This document shows positions 37,324 through 49,342 of a stretch of DNA of 64,000 nt, piece by piece. The notes below the pieces were generated by a model. It searched no databases. It was not told where the DNA came from and was given only the letters and a program-made list of their open reading frames with translations. Position 1 is the stretch's first letter. Each line of letters starts with the position of its first letter. The DNA is from Sorex araneus. Taxonomy: Eukaryota > Chordata > Mammalia > Eulipotyphla > Soricidae. Where the stretch lies: positions 217,560,000 through 217,623,999 of the forward strand of contig NC_073304.1 of NCBI RefSeq assembly GCF_027595985.1, written 5' to 3'. Made by a program: the position numbers and the translations under genes.

Positions 37324-37506
37324 TTTTTTTTTTTTTGCTTTTTTGGGGGGGTCACACCCAGCGATGCACAGGGGTCACTCCTGGCTCTGCACTCAGGAAT
37401 TACCCCTGGCCGTGCTCAGGGGACCATATGGGATCCTGGGAATCAAACCCAGGTCAGCTGCGTGCAAGGCAAACGCTCTACCCTCCGTGCTATGGCTCCA
37501 GCCCCT
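37324..37506 (-). repeat. tRNA-derived SINE, full length
   Basis: Flanked by CACATTTAATCTTAGAGT and a three-mismatch copy of it. Confidence 0.93.
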
Positions 37507-37598
37507 CACACTTGACCTTAGAGTAGTGTTTATCTTGGTGGGTCCTGATTAGTTAGGTGGTGTCAATACAAAGGTGAAATGCAGGAGAAAGTGACGGT

Positions 37599-37628
37599 GT
37601 GGAGAACTGCGGCGTGGAGAACTGCGGC
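37599..37628. repeat. 15-bp exact tandem duplication
   Basis: GTGGAGAACTGCGGC twice. Confidence 0.95.
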
Positions 37629-37919
37629 GTTTTTAAGTCAGCGAGGACTTAGGGAGAGAGGAGGCCTGTTCCTATTGAGGATCAGATTGTCAGATGTTCT
37701 TTCTTAGATCTGTTGTACTTAAGTCTGTTTTCCTGTTGCTAATTCTGAAATTTACAGGCTGTTCGCTCAGGCTGTTTCAGCAAACCAGTCTGCACACTGA
37801 AATCCAGGAAAAGCTGCCGGTTATGTAGCAGGTTACATAGTGTATATGCTTTCTTGGGGGTGGTCAAGACCTTCATGTCTGCTTCATTTCAACCTACAGT
37901 GTGTCCTTTTGACTGGCTA

Positions 37920-38425
37920 TTTTTTGCATTTGGATCACACCTGGTGGTGCTCAGGGTTAATTACTCCTAGCTTACTTTGAGTTTAGGGTTCACTTCTGGG
38001 GCGCAGAGGACCATCTGGGGTGCTGAGGATCAAACCAATGTTAGCCACATGCAAGGAGTGCCCTACTCTCTGTACTGTCTCCAATCCTGGTTTGCTTTGG
38101 GGAACCATGTGGGGTGCTGAGGGAATTGAACCTGGCTGACCATGTGCATGGCAAGTACCCTTCCCACCATCTGTCTCTCCAGTCCCACCTGGTTTGCTTT
38201 CATGAGGACTTTGGAAATAAGTTAGGGCTCAAAGCTCTAGACTTTTGGTGTAACCTTCTTTTTAAGTTTAAAATTTTTTTTTTGATTTTTAGACCACACT
38301 TGGCGGTGCTCAGGGTTTGTTCCTGGTGGTGCTCAGGGGACAAGGCCGTATGAGATGGAACCTGGGCCTCTCACATGTTAAGCCTACACTCTAATCCGTC
38401 AAGCCTGCGCGCTCTGTCCAGCCCC
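37920..38425 (-). repeat. Older SINE copies
   Basis: About 37930-38088, 38095-38186 and 38280-38425. Confidence 0.7.
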
Positions 38426-38942
38426 AGCCCGCCTGCTTCTTTAGCATAATGATCTTGTTTCTCCGCTGCTGTGCTTAAACCAGCGCTAAGTGGGAAACAA
38501 CAAATTATACCTTTTCCCCCCCTCTTAGTCTCTGGTGGACATCTTGTGTGTGTCACAGTTTGAGACCGCCATATTGAAAGGATTCTCGACTGCTTCAAAT
38601 GGGGAGAGTGACACCAGCCGAGCTGAGCCCCCTGGGCCAAAGAATGGGCTCAGTCAAGGCAAAGAATAGTGACAGGGACACAGACCGGGACCTTGACACT
38701 GTTACTAACATTTTGGCAACTTGCGTCCTTTTGCCAAGTAACTTCTTTTCTTCTGGAGCGTGATTGTTGATCTCCTTCTCAAAGTAGGCTCTTGTTGCCA
38801 CTGTCTTTCACACAGCTCCCTGGCAGTAGCTGGCAGGGTTCCTGCTGGCGAAACGTCTCTTGGGGGATATGTCCCAGATTAGAGTGGATGGGGTGTTCCA
38901 TACAAAATGAGGTTCGGTGGGGAGCTGCTCTGCAAGGAAATA
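38426..38942. other. Unique intronic sequence
   Basis: No exon or repeat recognised before the L1 at 38957. Confidence 0.45.
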
Positions 38943-38954
38943 GCAGCATCGCTC

Positions 38955-38956
<2 letters not shown>

Positions 38957-38987
<31 letters not shown>

Positions 38988-39706
38988 AATTAGAGAATCA
39001 CCGTGAGGGTACAGTTACAGATTTATACACTTTTGTGCTTATACTTCCCTCATACAAAGTTTGGAACCCATCCCTTCACCAGTGCCCATTCTCCACCACC
39101 CGTAAACCCAGTGTCCCTCCCACCCTCCCCAATCCCATCTCCCCCCCACCCCACCCTGCCACTGTGGCAAGGCATTCCCTTCTGTTTTCTCTCTCTAATT
39201 AGCTGTTGTGGTTTGCAATAAAGGTGTTGAGTGGCCGCTGTGCTCAGTCTCTAGCCCTCATTCAGCCCGCAACTCCCTTCCCCCACATGGCCTTAGACTA
39301 CAATGTAGTTGGTGATCGCTTCTCTGAGTTGACCTTTCCCCGGAACGTGAGGCCAGCCTCGAAGCCATGGAGTCAACCTCCTGGTACTTATTTCTACAGT
39401 TCTTGAGTGTTAGTCTCCCACTCTGTTATTCTATATACCATAGATGAGAGCAATCTTTCTATGTCTGTCTCTCTCTTTCTGACTCATTTCACTCAGCATG
39501 AAACTTTTCATGCCCATCCACTTGACTACAAAATTCTTGACCTCCTTTTTTCTAACAGCTGCATAGTATTCCATTGTATAGATGTACCAAAGTTTCCTCA
39601 ACCAGTCATCCGTTCTGGGGCATTCGGGTTTTTTCCAGATTCTGGCTATTGTAAACAGTGCTGCGATGAACATACATGTGCAGATGTTGTTTCGATTGTA
39701 CTTTTT
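38957..39706 (-). mobile_element. 5'-truncated LINE-1 with ORF2 C-terminus
   Basis: On the - strand it encodes MFIAALFTIARIWKKPECP and WYIYTMEYYAAVRKKEVKNF (39431-39673), the C-terminus of L1 ORF2, then a G/A-rich 3'UTR and a poly(A) (T-run at 38957). The exact 14-bp duplication GCAGCATCGCTCTT at 38943-38956 and 39707-39720 bounds it. Only about 750 bases remain, so it is dead. Confidence 0.95.
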
Positions 39707-39979
39707 GCAGCATCGCTCTTGACTCGGTGTTCTTGCCCTCCGTTCTCAGTTCAGATCTGTTCCTCATTCATCTGGCATTTGGATTCTGAATCATTGCCTT
39801 GGCCCAGCTTTGAAAGTTTAGGGTACTGAGGAAGAGACTTGCCTGATTCGTACTCAGCCTTTGCGTCTGGGGAGCTAGAACTTCGGGGTATTATTATGGA
39901 GGGTACCGAAAGATGCCCAGAACTCCTTGGGTTAGGAAAACTGATTTGAAGCAAAACAGTCTCAGCTCTCAAGATTTTT

Positions 39980-40520
39980 GTTTGTTTGTGGGCCATGTTT
40001 GTTTGTTTGCAATGCTTAGGGGTTACTCCTGGCAGTGCTTGGGGCATGCCATATGGAATTCTGGGGATTGAACCTGGGTGAGGCAAACACCCTACATGCT
40101 GTACTACCACCCTGGCCCCTCAGCTTTCAGAGTTTGACTTAACATGTGGAAAGAGGCGCTGTAGTGATAGTACAGTAGGTAGGGCTTTTGCCTTGCAGGT
40201 GGACAACTCAGCACCGCATATGGTTCCCCTGTGCACCGCCAGGAGTAATTTCCTGAATACAGAACCAGGAGTAACCCTTGAGCATCACCAGGTGTGACCC
40301 AAAAAGCCAAAAAAAAAACCCCCCAAAAAAACCAAAAACCCCAATCATGTGGAAACAGGACTGGCAAGACAGTAGAGGGGTTAAGGTACTTGCTATGCAC
40401 AGTGCTGACCCTAGTTTGATTCCCTGCACTGCCTACGGTTTCCTGAGGACCACTGGATGTAATCCCTGAGCACAGCTGGCCCAAAAGCCCAAAAACAAAA
40501 CAAAACAAAAAATAATAATA
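39980..40520. repeat. Older SINE copies
   Basis: - strand at about 39980-40120, + strand at about 40152-40318 and 40355-40500. Confidence 0.75.
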
Positions 40521-40523
40521 ATA

Positions 40524-40705
40524 AGGGCTGGAGTGATAGCACAGCGGGTAGGGCGTTTGCCTTGCACGCGGCCGACCCGGGTTCGATCCCCAGCATCCCA
40601 TATGGTTCCCTGAGCACCGCCAGGAGTGGTTCCTGAATGCATGAGCCAGGAATGACCCCTGTGCATTGCCGGGTGTGACCCAAAAAGCAAAAAAAAAAAA
40701 ATAAT
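40524..40705 (+). repeat. tRNA-derived SINE, full length
   Basis: Near consensus; tail runs into (AAT)n and (AAG)n (40700-40745). Confidence 0.93.
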
Positions 40706-41116
40706 GATAATAATATAATAATAATAATAAGAAGAAGAAGAAGTGAAAAGAGCCAGTGTAGGCAAACAAGTTATCAAAAAGGGAAGCCAGGAATTGGCTT
40801 CTAACTTGCCATTTGAGCTTGGCAAGGTTACGACCATTTAATATGACTGTTCTGCATACTTAGTTCTGCTTAGTAAATGCCCTTTCAGTGTGCGCTTACT
40901 TAGTAAATAATACCCTTCTGTCTCAGGTGATAATTAGTTGAAGGTAACTGTGTCTTCCATAGATTGTAGGATGGGTTATGAAAACCATTTCTTGTAGTGG
41001 AGGGCCCTGGTTTTTGTAAAATTGGAACTAGCTCCCCGATGAACCCTCTTGATTGGTGGTCCTGGTTTCAACTTTCTCCTGCCATCATTTGTCTAGGGTT
41101 TTCTGTTCCTGATAAT

Positions 41117-41240
41117 GCAGGTTCAGATCCAAAGAGGTTCTTTTTTTTTTTTTTTTTTTTTTCTGTTGTCAGCGTGGTGCCAGAGGATTGCACTTACTGT
41201 GGTGCTGAGATTTGAAGCGGGGGACCGTGTGGTGCTGGGG
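41117..41240 (+). repeat. Local direct duplication D, copy 1
   Basis: GCAGGTTCAGATCCAAAG, a long T-run, then CTGTTGTC...GGATTGCACTTACTGTGG; recurs at 42254-42356. Confidence 0.8.
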
Positions 41241-41704
41241 ATTGAACCTGGGACTACAGCATGCAAAGCCTGTGCACCTCCCTTTGAGCCATCTCCGTGA
41301 TCTGACAAAAGTTTCTTTAAATTATATTTCAGCCACTGTGGTTTATAGTACCATACTGTCAATGGTAGGGCTTCGTGCTACATTCCAGCACCACACCCGC
41401 CACGCGAGTGCCTGTTTCCCTGCACTTTTGTCTCAGCTGACATTTTTGAGCTGTGTCTATGTGCCAGGCTCTGTGTTGGGCGCTTTAGAGACTGCACTGA
41501 ACGAGACCAATCCAGCCGTGCGCCTGGGGCACTGGGGTTGCAGCGGGGAGACATCTCCCAGGGATCCTCGCTGGGGCTGTTAGTGCTCTTGTGACGGTGA
41601 GGGGAAGCCTGACGTGGGCCGCTCAGGAGGGTTCCTGAGGACTGACTGGCTCTAGGCATTGAACTCAGAGCCTCATGCATTTGAAGCACTGTATTTTTGT
41701 TTGT

Positions 41705-41877
41705 TTGTTTTTACTTTCTGGGTCACAAACAGCGATGCTCAGGGGTGACTCCTGACTTTGCACTCAGGAATTGCTCCTGGTGGTGCTTGGGAGACCATAT
41801 GGGATGCTGGGAATCGAACCCTGGTCGGCTTCATGCAAGGCAAACACCCTGCCCACTGTGTTATTGCTCCAGCCCCA
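41705..41877 (-). repeat. SINE copy
   Basis: CTGGGTCACAAACAGCGATGC through TTGCTCCAGCCCC. Confidence 0.9.
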
Positions 41878-41903
41878 GCACTTTTTTTTTAAATCAATTT
41901 TTT

Positions 41904-42095
41904 TATTTTTTTAATTTTTTATTTTTTTGCTTTTTTTTGGGTCACACCCGGCGATGCACAGGGGTTACTCCTGGCTCTGCACTCAGGAATTACTCCTGGC
42001 GGTGCTCAGGGGACCATATGGGATGCTGGGAATCGAACCCGGGTCGGCCACGTGCAAGGCAAACGCCCTACCCGCTGTGCTATTGCTCCAGCCCC
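41904..42095 (-). repeat. tRNA-derived SINE, consensus-like
   Basis: One of the cleanest copies. Flanked by TAAATCAATTTTTT (41890-41903, 42096-42109). Confidence 0.95.
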
Positions 42096-42253
42096 TAAAT
42101 CAATTTTTTAAGCACTTACTTCACCATATCCCAGCCCCTAGGCTGTATATCTCAATACAAAGGAGTCAGCAGTTCAAAGGCCATTGTTACTGAATATATG
42201 AAAACTTGTGTTGGGGCCACACCATTGGTGTTTGGGGCAACTCCCACTGATAC

Positions 42254-42356
42254 GCAGGTTCAGATCCAAAGGTTTTTTCTGTTGTCGATGTGGTGCTGGA
42301 GGATTGCACTTTACTGTGGTGCTGGGACTTGAAGGGGGGACCGTGTGATGCTGAGG
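42254..42356 (+). repeat. Local direct duplication D, copy 2
   Basis: GCAGGTTCAGATCCAAAGG with a six-T run, then the same CTGTTGTC and GGATTGCAC words as copy 1. Confidence 0.8.
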
Positions 42357-42459
42357 TGGGTGGGCGGGGAAACCCTGTGTCTCTGTGGTTGAACCCGGGG
42401 CTCAGGTGAGGCAAGTATGCACTCCAGCCCTTTGAAATACCTTCCCATCCCAGAAAGTT

Positions 42460-42845
42460 TTTGTTTTGTTTTTTGAGCCACACCTGGTTCTGCTCAGGAT
42501 TTACCCTGGCTCTGTGCTTGGGGATTACTCCTGGCATGGCTTGGGGAACCATATGGGGTACTGGGGGTTGAACCTAGCCTTGTACAAGGCAAATGCCCTA
42601 CCCACTGCCCTATCGCACTCCAGCCCAGCCATAACAGCACTTTTATCTGCAGGTGTATTGACTCCTTGCGGGGTGGGGCAGATTGAGCCATACCTAGTGG
42701 TGCTGCTTCTGGCTTTGTGCTCAAGGGTCACACCTGGGTGGTGGTGGTGGCGGGGTGTGGTCAGGTGACCATATGGAGTGCCAGAGATCAGACCTGAGCT
42801 GAGCATGTGCAGTGCAAGCACCTTAACCTCTGGACTCCCTGACCC
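42460..42845 (-). repeat. Two older SINE copies
   Basis: About 42462-42628 and 42680-42845; the second contains a (GGT)n run. Confidence 0.75.
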
Positions 42846-43250
42846 GAAGTGTATTGGCTTTTATTCTGAAGCAGTCGTAGTCGTCACAGCCCAGATAGGC
42901 CTGTGTGATTTAGTACCTTTCTTGTGTAATTGCATTCGCTTGCCCCGTTTTCATAACTTAAAGTAGACTCTTGATTTAGCAGCCTATTGCTAGTGATAAA
43001 AGGATGAAAATGTGCAACATTTCCCAGCATTTGAGTAAAGGGCAGCTGTGTTTCTGGTGGCTTAAGGGTACTAGAGAGAGAAGAGAAATTGCCTGACAAG
43101 GAAAGTCACAGTTTAGCTATTCCATTATCTGTGGTGAGTTGGGACTTGATCTATGAAAAGAAGCACAGCACTTCTTTCCATGTGGTTTGGACCAACATTT
43201 TATAAAGCATCTGCTTCAGTTTTCTTTTTCACCTTTTTTTGGGGAGGGGG

Positions 43251-43251
<1 letters not shown>

Positions 43252-43296
<45 letters not shown>
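43252..43296. repeat. (GT)n microsatellite
   Basis: About 20 GT units. Confidence 0.95.
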
Positions 43297-43297
<1 letters not shown>

Positions 43298-43545
43298 CGC
43301 ATGCACGCCACATCTACTGGTGTGGGAGCTATTCCTAGTATAGTGCTTGGGGGACCAAACCTGGGGCTTCTACATGCTAAGCCTGTACTCCAGCCCTTTT
43401 GACCATCTCCCCATCCCTGAAGCCTTTTCTTTTTCTTTCTTTAAGAAAAAATTTTGTATTGTACCTGGCAATACTCAGGGGTTGCTCCTGGCTCAGCACT
43501 CCGGAATTAGTCCTGGCGATGTTGGGGCCATACGTGATTCTGGAA
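43297..43545 (-). repeat. Two partial older SINEs
   Basis: About 43305-43405 and 43455-43545. Confidence 0.65.
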
Positions 43546-43547
43546 CA

Positions 43548-43720
43548 TTTTTTTTTGGGAGGGGGGGGGTCACACCTGGCAATACACAGGGTTGTTCCTG
43601 GCTCTGCACTCAGAGCCCTGGCGGTGCTCAGGGGACCATATGGGATGCTGGGAATCGAACCCGGGTCGGCCGCATGCAAGGCAAATGCCCTCCCTGCTGT
43701 GCTATCTCTCCAACCCCTGG
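43548..43720 (-). repeat. SINE copy
   Basis: GGGGTCACACCTGGCAATAC through TCTCTCCAACCCC. Confidence 0.9.
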
Positions 43721-43869
43721 GGATTGGAACTTTTAAAGATATGTTTGACAACAGATATTGTTTCTGCTTTTTCAGTTAATTCCATAAAATTGAAAAGTCT
43801 TAAGAAGCTAACATAATTGACTTTCAGAATTATCCCTATGTTTGCTTTTGGTCAGGTTTCTTTCTCTTT

Positions 43870-44800
43870 TCTTTTTTTTTGGTTTTGGGCCACACCGGAC
43901 TCTGTTCAGGGCTTACTTCTGACTCTGCGCTCAGGGATCACTCCTGTGTGCGGGGTTAAACTCTACAGCTGCGTGCAAGACAAGCTTCCTAACTGCATAC
44001 ATGTACTCTGTCTCGGACTCCTTGGTTGAGATTTCTTACCTTGGCTTGAATTTTCTCCACATACGTGACCTGTGGCGGAGTGAGCTCGGGTTGTGAGTGT
44101 TGTTTATAACACTTGGCTGTGGCAGACATTTAGGCCATGTTAGGCAATCTGCTGCCATTAGAGTTGAGTCTGGATACAAGTTGTAGCAACAAGCAGAATA
44201 ACCTTTTAATTACTTCTGTTTGTTCAGGATTTTCTGCATTGGTAACTGCACCATTATTGACAGTGCTAGAAGCTGTGGTCAGTTTGAAACTATTTTGCTT
44301 GTCAGTATTAGAATTCATTTGACTTACAGTAGTTCGATGATTTATCAAAGTAGTAAGAGTATGATACTATTTTTATTTGTTTATGGGACCATAGCCAGTG
44401 GTTTTCGGGGCTTACTTGTGGTTTAGCACTCAGGGGTTACTCTTGGCAGGGGAACCATATAAGGTGCTGGGGATTGAACCTGGGTTGGCTGTGTGCTATC
44501 TTTCTGGCCCAGGTATATATGTAAATATATGATACTATTTTTGAGTCATACCTGGTGGTGCTCAGAGGGCAACTTCTAGCTCATTACTCAAGGGCTGCTT
44601 ATGGTGGCAATAGAAGTAAAAAGCTCTTTGTTAATGAGTTGTTTATCCAGAACAACTCACTAGAGGGGTGTATATTTTGAGGTCTTGCATGTGCTCAGTG
44701 CTAGAGCGAGAGAGAGAGCTCAGCTATGCGGGCTGGGGATGGAACCAGAATTGGCCATGTGCAGGGCTTAGCAGTCTACTTATGTTTTAGCCCCTCCTAC
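43870..44800 (-). repeat. Decayed SINE copies with unique DNA between
   Basis: About 43885-44020, 44380-44510, 44540-44610 and 44695-44795; unique AT-rich sequence at 44030-44375. Confidence 0.65.
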
Positions 44801-44836
44801 ATCGCTTCATCCTGTATCGAATGCCTCAACCTTCAA

Positions 44837-45011
44837 CTTTTTTTTTTCTTCTTGGGTCACAGCTGGTGATGCACAGGGGTTACTCCTGGTTCTACACTCA
44901 GGAATTACTCCTGGCAGTGCTCGGGGGACCATATGGGATGCTGGGATTCGAACCCGGGTCGGCCGCGTGCAAGACAAACGCCCTACCCGCTGTGCTGTGG
45001 CTCCAGACCCC
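44837..45011 (-). repeat. tRNA-derived SINE, full length
   Basis: Flanked by TGCCTCAACCTTCAA (44822-44836, 45012-45026). Confidence 0.94.
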
Positions 45012-45026
45012 TGCCTCAACCTTCAA

Positions 45027-45750
45027 GCCTTTTCCAAGATTTTTCTGGTGGGATCTGCTAACTTCTTTCCTCTGCAACATTTTGGCTTTTTCCCTTCTGT
45101 GAAATTTTCTCTAGTGCACCTGCTTCTGAGCCTCTAGAATTTTGTTGACATCTCTCACTTTGCTCTTGTCTCCTTTACTATTTATTTTCTTGGTTTCTTA
45201 AGATTTGAATTCCCTTTGGCGTAATTTTAATGGTATATTAATGAGAGAACATTGCAGCCAGCGTATTTGAGTTCACGCAGTATATTCTTAGCTCTCCTCT
45301 GCACTGTGCATCTGTGCTGATTGACGCCATTGAGGGCAGTGCTATTCCAGACCTCCCTGCCACCAAATGTCAGTTAAGATACCCGTTGAACTTGGACTCC
45401 CAGCCTACAAGCACTCTGGTTTTCGAGGCCTGACTGACTGCATGGATGGCACACCATGCAAGCTGAAAGTGTAGAGTTCACCCTCCCCCCAGGGCTCCCC
45501 GTGTGTTCACGTGGTCCTGGCAGCCTGCTCTTGAAGCCTGGTGCCGCTGCTGTCCATGATCCTGACCATTGGAGAGATTCCTGGTGGCACAACAGCTGGA
45601 TATGCATGTACACCATAACTAAAGTAGCATGACTTGCCCGAGTACCGCTAAAGGCTGTGCGGACCGTGGTCAGGAAGTGCCATCCCCAGCCAGCATGTGT
45701 GTGGGCACTGGGGCCAAGTATGCAAGTGGCATAGCCAGGGGAACTTGTGA
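45027..45750. other. Unique intronic sequence
   Basis: No exon recognised; 45380-45620 is GC-richer and looks unlike the SINEs. Confidence 0.4.
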
Positions 45751-45756
45751 CAGCCT

Positions 45757-46195
45757 TTGACCTATTTTTTTTTTTTTCAGTTTTGGGGCCATACCTGTCT
45801 TCCTAGGGTCAATTTTTTTTTTTTTTTTTTGCTTTTTAGATTACACCTGGCGATGCACAGGGGTAACTCCTGGCTCTGCACTCAGAAATCACCCCTGGTG
45901 GTGCTCAGGGGACCATATGGGATGCTGGGAATCGAACCCGGGTCGGCCGCATGCAAGGCAAACGCCCTACCCTCTGTGCTGTCACTCCAGCCCCTCCTAG
46001 GGTCAATATTTTTTAAATTTCGTTTTTGGATCACACCAGGTGTGCTCAGGTCTTATTCCTCGCTTGTCACTCAGAAATTACTCCTGGTGGTGATACTTGG
46101 GGGACCATATAGGTTGCTGGGGATCAAACCCAGGTCAGCTGCCAGGTCATCTGTGTACCAGGCAAGCAGGACCAGCTGTACTATTGTTCTGGCCC
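45757..46195 (-). repeat. Nested SINEs
   Basis: A young copy (45814-45994, flanked by TCCTAGGGTCAAT at 45801-45813 and 45995-46007) sits beside an old truncated copy and is followed by another at 46015-46195. Confidence 0.85.
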
Positions 46196-46199
46196 TTTT

Positions 46200-46320
46200 T
46201 TTCTTTTTTTTTTAATCACTCAGATACAAAGTTTCAAAGTTGTTTATGATTGTGTTCCAGTCATACAGTGTTCCAGCACCCATCCTTCACCAGTGTGTAT
46301 TTCCCACCACCAGCCTGGGG
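46200..46320 (-). mobile_element. L1 3'-end fragment
   Basis: T-run, then TTCCAGTCATACAGTGTTCC and CCATCCTTCACCAGTG, as in the other L1 ends. Confidence 0.7.
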
Positions 46321-46324
46321 TCAG

Positions 46325-46850
46325 CTTTGAATTTAGTACTCTGGGATTACTCCCAGTGGTGCTTGGGAGACCACGTAGGGCCAGGGTTGAGTCAAGCACG
46401 CCCTCCAGAGCCAAGACACAGGGTAGGGTTTAAGGTGCCTGCCTTGCATGTGGCTGACCTGAGTTCGACCCTGGCAGTGCATGGTTCCCTGAGCACTGCT
46501 GGGAAGTTGTAACCCTCAATCTGTGGTGTAGCAGGAAATCACCTGTAGGGAGGGGCATAGGCAACAGAACTACCAAACACAAATAGTGAACCTGCCAGGG
46601 TAACACTTGGAACATGTGGACTGCACTGGGGATCAGACTCGGGGTCTGAACAAGGCAGGTTTAGCCATGGAGGGAGCCATCTCCTGGATTTCCTTTCTGG
46701 TTTCGGTCCAGACCCAGTGGTGCCCAGGTTTGGCTCTGTGCCCTGGGGTTCCTCCAGGTGGTGCTCAGAGAACTCACAGTATTAGGGATTGAACTTGGGC
46801 CATGCAAAACACATGTGCTAATACTTTGAACTATCTCGAAGTCCTGCCCC
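46325..46850. repeat. Decayed SINE fragments
   Basis: Partial copies at about 46325-46395 (-), 46410-46500 (+) and 46705-46850 (-). Confidence 0.55.
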
Positions 46851-47089
46851 CCAGCATCATGGGGTATGCCCCCAACCTAGTAGAAACCAAAAGCCAACAG
46901 TTTTAGAGAATGAAGTCACAGAACAGTGCTAAATCTTTGTTCAGGCTCATTGTTGGCCTCTGTCTCTCTAGGAGATCTCTGTCCAGCCTGCCCAGACTGT
47001 CTGCACACCCCACCTGTCCAGTCTTGGTGCTTTCAGGGTGGCCGGAGGGCAGGGGAGCGGGACTGTGCGGGGTGAGGGCTCCTTGACTC

Positions 47090-47490
47090 TGTTTAGGAAG
47101 ATTTTCAGACATTTAAAAAAAATTATCTTTTAAGGTTTTTTTTTTTAAATTTTTTTCCCCATTTATTTATTTATTTATTGATTTTTTATTTATTATTTTT
47201 TTGGTTTTTGGGTCACACCTGGCGATGCACAGGGGTTACTCCTGGCTCTTCACTCAGGAATTACCCCTGGCGGTGCTCAGGGGACCATATGGGATGCTGG
47301 GATTTGAACCCGGGTCGGGTGTGTGCAAGGCAAACGCCCTATCCGCTGTGCTATCGCTCCAGCCCCCCCATTTATTTTTTTGATTCTTAGACATCTTTGT
47401 TTAGGAAGATTTTCAGACATTTAAAAAAAATTATCTTTTAAGGTTTTTTTTAAATTTTTTCCCCATTTTTTTTTTTTGATTCTTAGACAT
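47090..47490. repeat. About 92-bp tandem duplication, first unit split by a SINE
   Basis: TGTTTAGGAAGATTTTCAG ... GATTCTTAGACAT occurs at 47090-47165 plus 47367-47394 and again at 47399-47490; the SINE at 47190-47366 separates the first unit. Confidence 0.88.
47190..47366 (-). repeat. tRNA-derived SINE, full length
   Basis: GGGTCACACCTGGCGATGC through CGCTCCAGCCCC. Confidence 0.94.
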
Positions 47491-47599
47491 TTATAATTTC
47501 TTCTGTGTTGGTGCTGGGGATCTAACCAGGGTTTGCTGCGTGCATGACTGGTGCCCCAACCCCCTGTTCTGTCCCCCCAGTCCTGATTTTAAAAATTTT

Positions 47600-48535
47600 A
47601 TTTAGGGTTTTAGGGGCCATACCTTATGGTGCTCAGGGGCTATTCCTGCTCTGGGCTCAGGCATTACTCCTGGTAGTGCTTGGGAATCATTTGTGGTGAT
47701 GGTACCTGGGGTGGGTTGAGTGTAAGGCAAGAACCTCTCCCCCATACTCTGACCTCAGTTTGCTAACGTTTTATTTCATTATTTTTCTTTGTTTGTTTTT
47801 GGGCCACACTTGGCAGTGCTCAGGGGTTATTACTCCTGATTCTGCATTCAGGAATCATTTCTGGCAGTGCTCAGGGGACCATATGGGATGCCAGGGATCG
47901 AGCCCAGGTTGGATGCGTGCAAGGCAAAGGCCCTCTCCACTGTGCTATCGCTCTGTCCCCGGCATTAGTATGTTTTCCTTGTAGACAGAAGCAAGTTGAT
48001 GGGGCCCCCTCTCCTGTAATCCCGGGACACAAGGAGGCCTGTTCCGAATTCTGTGTAGTTTTCGGGTAATTGGAAGCACCTGTTTGGCTTTCGCTGTCAG
48101 TTTCCTAGACTGGCCTATGCTCTCAGGTAACTCCCTGCTCTTCTCCTGTGTCAGGGACCCGCAGCGCCTGAGCTGGGTGCCGTCATGCCCCTGTGCGCCC
48201 GGCCTCCTCGCCCTCCTCCCCCCTTCTCTCCTTTTCAGGAACCAAGTTGATGGGCAGGTGAAGACAGATAGATTACCATCTGGTGACTTTTGACCCTGGA
48301 AGGCTTCCAGTTAGTCCCTGTCCCTGCCTACCTGCACTTAAATCCTGTGGGACTGAGATCACTCACTGAACCTCGATTGGCTGTAGGTGTGAAGCTCTTG
48401 CTTCACAGACTTTTTTTGTTGTGTTTTTTTTCTAGGCCACACCTGCTGTGCTCAGGGCTTCCTCCTGGCGCTCTGCTTAGGGATTGCTCCTGGTGGGGTG
48501 CCCCTTAGCCACTAGACTGTCTCTGGCCTCGTCGA
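47600..48535 (-). repeat. SINE copies with unique DNA between
   Basis: About 47610-47755, 47800-47960 and 48430-48530; 47962-48420 is unique. Confidence 0.75.
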
Positions 48536-48799
48536 GAGGATGCTCTGTATTATTGGCACGTTGGACGAGAGGGATACCCCCTGGTCTGTAGATTGCATGT
48601 TCACTGGCTCTCTTGCTCTTATCTGATTCATGAAGCTTATTCCCCACTCGGGAGTTTTCATTTGCTCTCTGTTAATTCTTTTTGAAAGACTTTACCCAGA
48701 GTTTTCATGAAGAGAATTCTTTGGTGAGCCACCCTCCAACGCCCAACCTGCAATCTTACATCAAAACCACTGCTCTACCTACTTTCTTTTTCCTTTTTT

Positions 48800-48976
48800 T
48801 TTTTTCTGTTTTGGGGTCACACCCAGCAATGTTCAGGGGTTACTCTGGATCTGCACTCAGGCATCAACCCTGGTGATGCTTGGGGACCATATGCCGTATG
48901 GGATGCTGGGGGTCTGACCTGTGTTGGCTGCATGCAAGGCAGACACCGTATGTGTTGTACCATCACTCCAGCCCCT
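48800..48976 (-). repeat. SINE copy
   Basis: GGGGTCACACCCAGCAATG through CACTCCAGCCCC. Confidence 0.88.
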
Positions 48977-49109
48977 CCACCCTACTTTCACACTTGCCCT
49001 TCATGGCACCCTCTCTCTGTTTTTATCAGTAACTGAGGTGCTGAGATTATGTTTTTTTTCTTTGCTTATATCTTTTCTCGCGGCGAAAGAGAAGAAAGAG
49101 AGAAAGAGA

Positions 49110-49342
49110 AAAGAGCTATAGCACAGCGGGTAGGACGTTTATCTTGCATGCAGACGACCCGGGTTCGATTCCTCTGCTCCTCTTGGAGAGCCCGGCAAGC
49201 TATCCAGAGTATCTCGCCTCCGTGGCAGAGCCTGGCAGGCTACCCATGGCGTATTCGATGTGCCAAACAAGTCTCACAGTGGAGTCATTACTGGTGCCCG
49301 CTCGAGCAAGTCGATGAGCAACAGGACGACAGTGATACAGTG
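49110..49342 (+). repeat. Second SINE family, 5'-shortened copy
   Basis: ATAGCACAGCGGGTAGG head, then GAGAGCCCGGCAAGCTA, GGCAGGCTACCC, CAAGTCTCACAGTGGAG and GGTGCCCGCTCGAGCAA, ending ACAGTGATACAGTG with no poly(A). Confidence 0.9.

Noticed and set aside
39431-39673. A - strand protein ORF in WIPF2 intron 1
   Set aside because: It is the C-terminal piece of L1 ORF2 in a 5'-truncated element, not a host gene.
41927-42193. Recurring ORFs with peptides like GPYGMLGIEPGSATCKANAL
   Set aside because: They are the reverse strand of the SINE; dozens of near-identical copies explain the apparent protein family.
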